From Armillaria gallica (taxonomy: Eukaryota; Basidiomycota; Agaricomycetes; Agaricales; Physalacriaceae), in assembly GCA_037576215.1 (NCBI GenBank), contig JBANDB010000007.1:2201001-2265000 (forward strand): a stretch of DNA of 64,000 nt. Reading direction: 5' to 3'. Below, in pieces: positions 59,278-64,000 of this stretch. Numbering within the stretch: position 1 is the first letter of the stretch; each line of letters begins with the position of its first letter. A program made the position numbers and the translations under genes. Below the pieces are notes generated by a model. The model was not told where the DNA came from. It was given only the letters and a program-made list of their open reading frames with translations, and did no database searches.

Positions 59278-61805
59278 ATGTTGTTTTCGCGCACAGGCAA
59301 TCAATCCACTAGCAGCCTCCTGGCCGGTCCATCTCAGAGACATCGAGCAGTACGTATTTTTTTCGATTTATGCACTGACGAATATTGACCACCCCCCATA
59401 GGGAAGGGCTTTCGCGTCCAACTTTGACGGAGAGCCCACTGAATTAAAGCCGTTATCTAGCAAAGTAACAATAGCAACTCTACGCCATACTTCTGATTTA
59501 TTGTTACGTAGTTTTCACTTTCTGCAGACCCGCAGACTTGGGGCATAAATGTGTCGCCTCATGTCCCCGAACCTGACGATGCCCTTCACAATACTACCGT
59601 ACGAGACGGGAGAGTTGTAGAGTCCAATAGCAGTGCATGCATCTCCAAGCGGGGTCTTGCCAACGTGGGCTGCTTAGGGATTCTCGTCCTCGGTTTGCTG
59701 ACATTATTGTCGGTCTTCAATACCGCTGTTTCCCTAGATTTTCTGAATGTTCTGTTTCCAGCATCGTTTACCCGATTCTCAGGTACATGAACGACCGCAA
59801 TAAATCGACTGGTACCCCGTTGGGTGCCGATGCTTCTGGCAAGGCGAGCCTACCTCCTGCCACGTGTACTCACGCACTTACAAGTTGCCCCGCTCAGGTC
59901 CCAGAATTCCCAGGAAACTTTGGCCTCATTGACCTCGACACGCCAAAGGATGCATACACCATCAAGTCATGGAGAGACGGCAGAGAGTTCCAGCTCGTGT
60001 TCTCTGATGAGTTCGAACAAGACGGGCGGAGCTTCTATCCAGGTGACGACCCATACTGGGAGGCAGTCGACTTTCATTACTGGGTGAGACTCTCGCGGCC
60101 TCATTAATCAACGTCCTCATTTTCATAAAGCAAACAAATGATCTCGAATGGCACGATCCTGCGGCGGTGACCACGAAAAATGGTTCCTTAGTCATCACCC
60201 TATCGAAGAAATCAACCCACAACATGGACTACCAAGGAGGTGAATCCCGTCATAATTAATGTGTGTCTCGTTCGACTGACAATAGGACGTACAGGATTTG
60301 TACAGACATGGTACGCTTGAAAGGTCCGCGTCGATCTTATCTAATATCTAGCGTCAAATTATAGGAACAAGTTCTGCTTCACAGGCGGTTACGTAGTCAG
60401 CTCTGTTCAACTCCCAGGAATCAATAACGTCGTCGGTCTATGGCCTGCCGTGTGGATGATGGGAAACCTAGGACGAGCAGGATATGGTGCATCACTCGAG
60501 GGTCTTGTATGTACCTAACAACGGTTCGAAACACCCTACTGACGGCGTTTATTCAGTGGCCCTACTCGTACGACGCTTGTGACGTTGGGACCGCTCCAAA
60601 TCAAACGCTCAACGGACGACCAGAAAGCGCTCTAACCACTGGTCCCGCTGAATACAACTATGAGCTATCGTATCTACCTGGACAGAGACTATCTCGGTGC
60701 ACGTGTGACGGGGAAAGCCATCCAGGTCCTAAGCACGCTGACGGCACTTACGTAGGACGTTCGGCTCCAGAGATTGACATATTCGAAGCCCAGGTCAGTG
60801 GTTCCGTAGGAGAAGTATCTCAATCGGGTCAATGGGCAGTCAGTTATCAACGCATGCTTTCCATTTTTTCATCTTACCCGATACATTCCCCGTAGCCTTT
60901 TGACCCTTCGTATATCTGGAACAACAATTCCGACAATCTTGTCATCACAGATACCACAGTATCACGTATCAACACGTATCGTGGCGGGATAACACAAGAG
61001 ACGACATCGGTCGTCTCACAATCCGCTCAGGATTGCTACCAACTGGGTGCTGGATGCTTTGCTATATATGGTTTTGAAGTGAGCTTTTCACCGTGATTAT
61101 AGCCGTATTCTTGTCTAATAAGCTGTTTTAGTATAAACCTGGTATGGACCTTCATTTCTGTGGTAGAAGAATAAAGTTGGCTCATTCACTTTATACCCAG
61201 GATACGAATCGGATGGCGCTGTAAGATATTCCTTCACAAAATCGTGGCAGCAAGGGGCTCATATTTTTCCAAGTATATGTCGTGGATAAACGATGGCAAG
61301 GTTTCCTGGACATTGAATGCTGCGGGCGTAGGAGCACAAAGCGAAGTCGGAATTTCCGCACGCCCCGTCCCTCAGGAACCCATGGTCAGCAGAGCATGCG
61401 TGTTCCATTCTGGGAGTCACTCTGACACCGTACTCGTAGTATCTTATTGCAAATCTTGGCATATCTTATAACTTCGGAGTCGTCGATACAGACCATCTCA
61501 CCTTCCCCGCGGCCATGAGCGTAGACTATATCCGAGTCTACCAGGTGCTTCATTTTCCCCATTACTTTGTATCCATCTGACTTCAATGTTGCGTAGGACC
61601 CGGACAACTTTAACATTGGCTGCGATCCAGCTGACTTCCCGACAGCTGCATACATAAAAACGTACGTCTTCCGTCTTTTCCACTACGTCCAAGTCTAACC
61701 AGTATTGGTAGTTATAATGAGGCGTACTCTAACCCAAATCTGACAACTTGGGTGGATGACTATGGCCAGGCCATGCCAAAGAATTCGTTGGTTGATCAAT
61801 GCTGA
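59278..61805 (+). CDS. KRE6/SKN1-family protein (GH16-like, beta-1,6-glucan synthesis)
   Basis: Kre6/Skn1 proteins are type II membrane proteins of the secretory path needed for cell-wall beta-1,6-glucan. The likely start is MLFSRTGNQSTSSLLAGPS at 59278 (59104 is possible). The next exons give GRAFASNFDGEPTELKPL and FSLSADPQTWGINVSPHVPE, then a membrane helix CLGILVLGLLTL-FIVYPILRYMN rebuilt over an intron near 59710-59761. The catalytic part shows YWEAVDFHYW, NDLEWHDP, NKFCFTGGYV, GLWPAVWMMGNLGRAGYGAS, WPYSYDACDVG, LPGQRLSRCTC and EIDIFEAQ, the GH16 E-x-D-x-x-E catalytic motif. The end carries YLIANLGISYNFG, MSVDYIRVYQ and KNSLVDQC. About twelve short introns join in phase and no break was seen. 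Confidence 0.93.
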
Positions 61806-62157
61806 TGGCCGTACACCCGAGCAAAAAGTTCTTCTTGGAAATTATTTTGTCTAGTACCATATCTGGTTATTCTACACACCCAGAGCTTCGGCATGCCGAA
61901 GTATTAGTGAGATTATTATGTCAGTGAACTACTGACTCGTGTGCGCGTGCTAGTCTGGAACGGTCTTAATTATTAAGCGTACATCCCTGGTAAATACTTG
62001 CCAAATTGTGCTGAATATTACTAGTTGAATATTATCATTGTGCTGAGAATATATGGATAAACAGATTGTGCTTGTAGCCATTATTCGGAGGCACAACGGC
62101 AAATTCTCTGCTTATTCCGAGATTAAGCCCAAGATAAGCCAGCGACGCACGAGCGGT
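61806..62157. other. Spacer between KRE6 and the dioxygenase relic
   Basis: About 350 AT-rich bases, no coding signal. Confidence 0.45.
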
Positions 62158-62725
62158 AAATACGCCCTTTGAAGAGCTGCTTGAGGGATTGAGTTACACC
62201 ATCGTTGGATGATAATTTCGAACTTCACACCGACGACACCGAGGAATGTGGCCCACGGATGCTAACGGCGTGATGGAGATGAAGACGATCGTTCCAGGAT
62301 TCTACGTCCAGAGGACCGTGCATACTCACGTTCAGGTAAATCGGCGTCATTCCGAAATTTTTCGATACGGAATTTTGGCTGACTATGATATGCAGGTCCA
62401 CCAAGATTGGGTGCTCCAGTCCAACGGGACCGTCAAGACCGATACCACTGCCAACACGGGTCAGATCTTCTTGTCGGATGACCTGTCGGAGTATCTGATG
62501 TCGACTGAACCGTAGGTGTCACATACCGAGATCGAGAGGACCACCAACGCGGAGGACGCCATCTATGCAGCCGAGACCGTCAATAGATGGTTCCCCGAGT
62601 TGGCTGTCATTCCTATGGATGGGGAGGATTATGCGAACGGTATTATCGGGTACATTACCATTGGTGTAGATTCCACTCGCACGAACGCATCTACACTCAT
62701 GGGAGACGGTGTCATAACGCACTAG
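62158..62725 (+). pseudogene. Partial copy of the intradiol dioxygenase
   Basis: Matches 53767-54337 of the intact gene: NTPFEELL-like start, GMWPTDANGVMEMKT, PGFYVQRTVH-THVQ and the last exon. The 5' exon with the signal peptide and first ligand is missing. A one-base insertion (cgttggatgat) and loss of the FLR codons break exon 2, one iron-ligand His motif has changed from HIH to HTH at a non-ligand position, and TAC became TAG at 62513-62515. It cannot make a working enzyme. Confidence 0.88.
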
Positions 62726-62870
62726 ATCCTTCGGAGACGACAGGGCACTTTACTGGACGTTTTTATAAAATACATTATATCAGTTAACAGCTCTCGAGAC
62801 TCGATGGGCATTAAAAAATGTAATTTCAGATTGAGCCTTGCTCTCTTTAACACGTTCAGCAATGTCGGTT

Positions 62871-63489
62871 GAATTTGAAAGGTTTCTCCGAGATTCAATG
62901 TCTCCTTGATGTTCAGAGCGAGATTTGCGACTGCCGAAATGCATATGCCGGCGCAGCGTCGTATCAAGTTGAATCAGTTATCAAATGGTTACTGAATTGT
63001 TGTTCGCCAAGATTTTCCTCACTGATTAGCTTGCACTTGTCTTCAGGCTCAAGCCCGAGCACCTGTGAACATCGTTCTCGTTCTCGTGGCTCCGCAAATT
63101 GTTCTATTGGTGGTTCGAAGGGCGACAAAATCTCCCAAATTGCGGGACATTGTGAGTTTCACCAAAATGCTCTAGCTGTGAATTGCCAGGACCCCGTTAC
63201 TATGGGTGGTCAGGATATGGATGAATGTTTTTCTGTACCTCTCACTTGTGTTCTGTTTTAGGCAACTTTACCTTATCTTCTTAAATCCGTGCCAAATTGG
63301 GGAATTCACTGAGCAAGCGTCGGGCGGTGGCCGAGGTGCAAGTATCAACAAATCGCTATATGCAGAATTCCGCCAGGCTTCTACTGCGTAGCGTTAGTTA
63401 TATACATTCATCCAGCTATCAAAAAAAAATCCGAAGCCAAGTATTGGCTAGAACGTGCTGAAAACTGAAATTTGCATAGCGCGATCCAT
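62871..63489. other. Extra 620 bases inside the duplicated dioxygenase flank
   Basis: The flank shared with 54340-54765 is continuous there but is interrupted here by about 620 bases. The interval has a frame at 62869-63261 with several Cys/His but no known motif, and no obvious terminal repeats. Confidence 0.4.
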
Positions 63490-63589
63490 TTGCACATCGT
63501 GATCACCCACAGTAGACCCTTGACGTCGCAAACAAGAAAGGAAGCAAGAAAAAGTGACGGTCACCAGTCTAATAGGAGCGGATAACGAT

Positions 63590-64000
63590 TCAGAGTCGAT
63601 TTCGGTGAAGATGGGTTTCCGGTTCACGTCCATCCAACGAGTCGGCATCGCTGTCAGAATCACCAGATGACCTGCCTGCCTCCCCTATGAGAAAATGTCC
63701 GTAAACATAAAGCCTTTCACGCTCGTCGAGTCCACTGATCATCTCCTTGAGGCTGGTAGGTAGCTGATCACAATTGTCGTAATATTCATCCAACTCTTCG
63801 CCAAAACAGAAATGGATTGCGCTCTCCAGAATAGCCTTGCAAGCAAGGATGAAGGACAGGCTCTGTGGAGAATATCCAGCAGACATCCATTTTCGAATAT
63901 GCACGGGCATTAACCGGATGATTACTGGTGCAGATGGGAACGGGAGCTCCGGGCAATGTGGAAGGGGCACTTGGACGACGTCATGAAGAGGATAGTCGAA
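63590..64000 (-). CDS. Partial gene of unknown function, cut by the right edge
   Basis: Open from the window edge to the stop at 63590, about 136 residues. Visible parts: RKWMSAGYSPQSLSFILACKA, CFGEELDEYYDNCDQLPTSL, SGLDERERLYVYGHFLIGEAG, and an acidic Ser/Asp run (SSGDSDSDADSLDG) near the end. The start lies beyond the window. No family recognised. A dead copy lies at 54488-54765. Confidence 0.55.
   Translation of the reverse strand, partial: FDYPLHDVVQVPLPHCPELPFPSAPVIIRLMPVHIRKWMSAGYSPQSLSFILACKAILESAIHFCFGEELDEYYDNCDQLPTSLKEMISGLDERERLYVYGHFLIGEAGRSSGDSDSDADSLDGREPETHLHRNRL

Overview
The window looks like nuclear DNA of a mushroom-forming basidiomycete (Agaricomycetes). Genes are split by many short introns of about 45-60 nt with GT..AG ends, there are no operons, and the families present are typical of these fungi: secreted GH1 beta-glucosidases, MATA-type HMG-box factors, a cullin, a giant CCCH/SF1-helicase/NFX1/RZ-finger protein, an intradiol dioxygenase and a KRE6/SKN1 glucan-synthesis protein. 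No rRNA, tRNA, CRISPR or prokaryotic signal was seen. Exon joins were made by eye from splice signals and comparison of paralogous copies.

Layout. 1-4353: GH1 copy A (minus, broken, runs off the left edge) and a duplicated hypothetical locus. 4726-5914: diverged HMG-box gene, apparently disrupted. 6.2-7.5 kb: a cullin-like scrap and a frameshifted phosphotransferase. 7876-10479: cullin-1-like gene. 10953-11565: small membrane protein. 11977-19957 and 21847-29779: two tandem copies of the giant RNA-helicase/zinc-finger gene, promoters included. 30474-33093: GH1 copy B, which looks intact. 33.7-35.1 kb: a likely transposon insertion. 35.1-36.4 kb: second copy of the hypothetical locus. 36695-38185: a Mutator-like element whose right inverted repeat is split by a hAT-type MITE. 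38579-39640: HMG gene 1. 40043-42684: GH1 copy C, with a one-base deletion. 43.8-45.3 kb: an HMG 3' fragment and HMG gene 2, the inverted twin of HMG gene 1. 46730-50884: a coiled-coil protein and a RING protein. 53242-54337: intradiol dioxygenase, with a broken partial copy at 62.2-62.7 kb. 55.2-56.1 kb: Nup159-like relic. 56371-57485: unrecognised gene. 59278-61805: KRE6/SKN1 gene. 63590-64000: partial unrecognised gene.

Main pattern: a GH1 gene next to an HMG-box gene occurs three times (A/D, B/1, C/2), at different stages of decay, with the last two HMG genes forming a palindrome of about 1.9 kb arms around GH1 copy C. Together with the tandem helicase genes and the dioxygenase duplication, this makes the window a birth-and-death region shaped by segmental duplication and transposons. 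The most interesting functional candidates are the paired CCCH-helicase-NFX1-RZ proteins, whose family includes RNA-silencing and antiviral helicases, and the GH1-HMG module. Functional links between these genes are inference.
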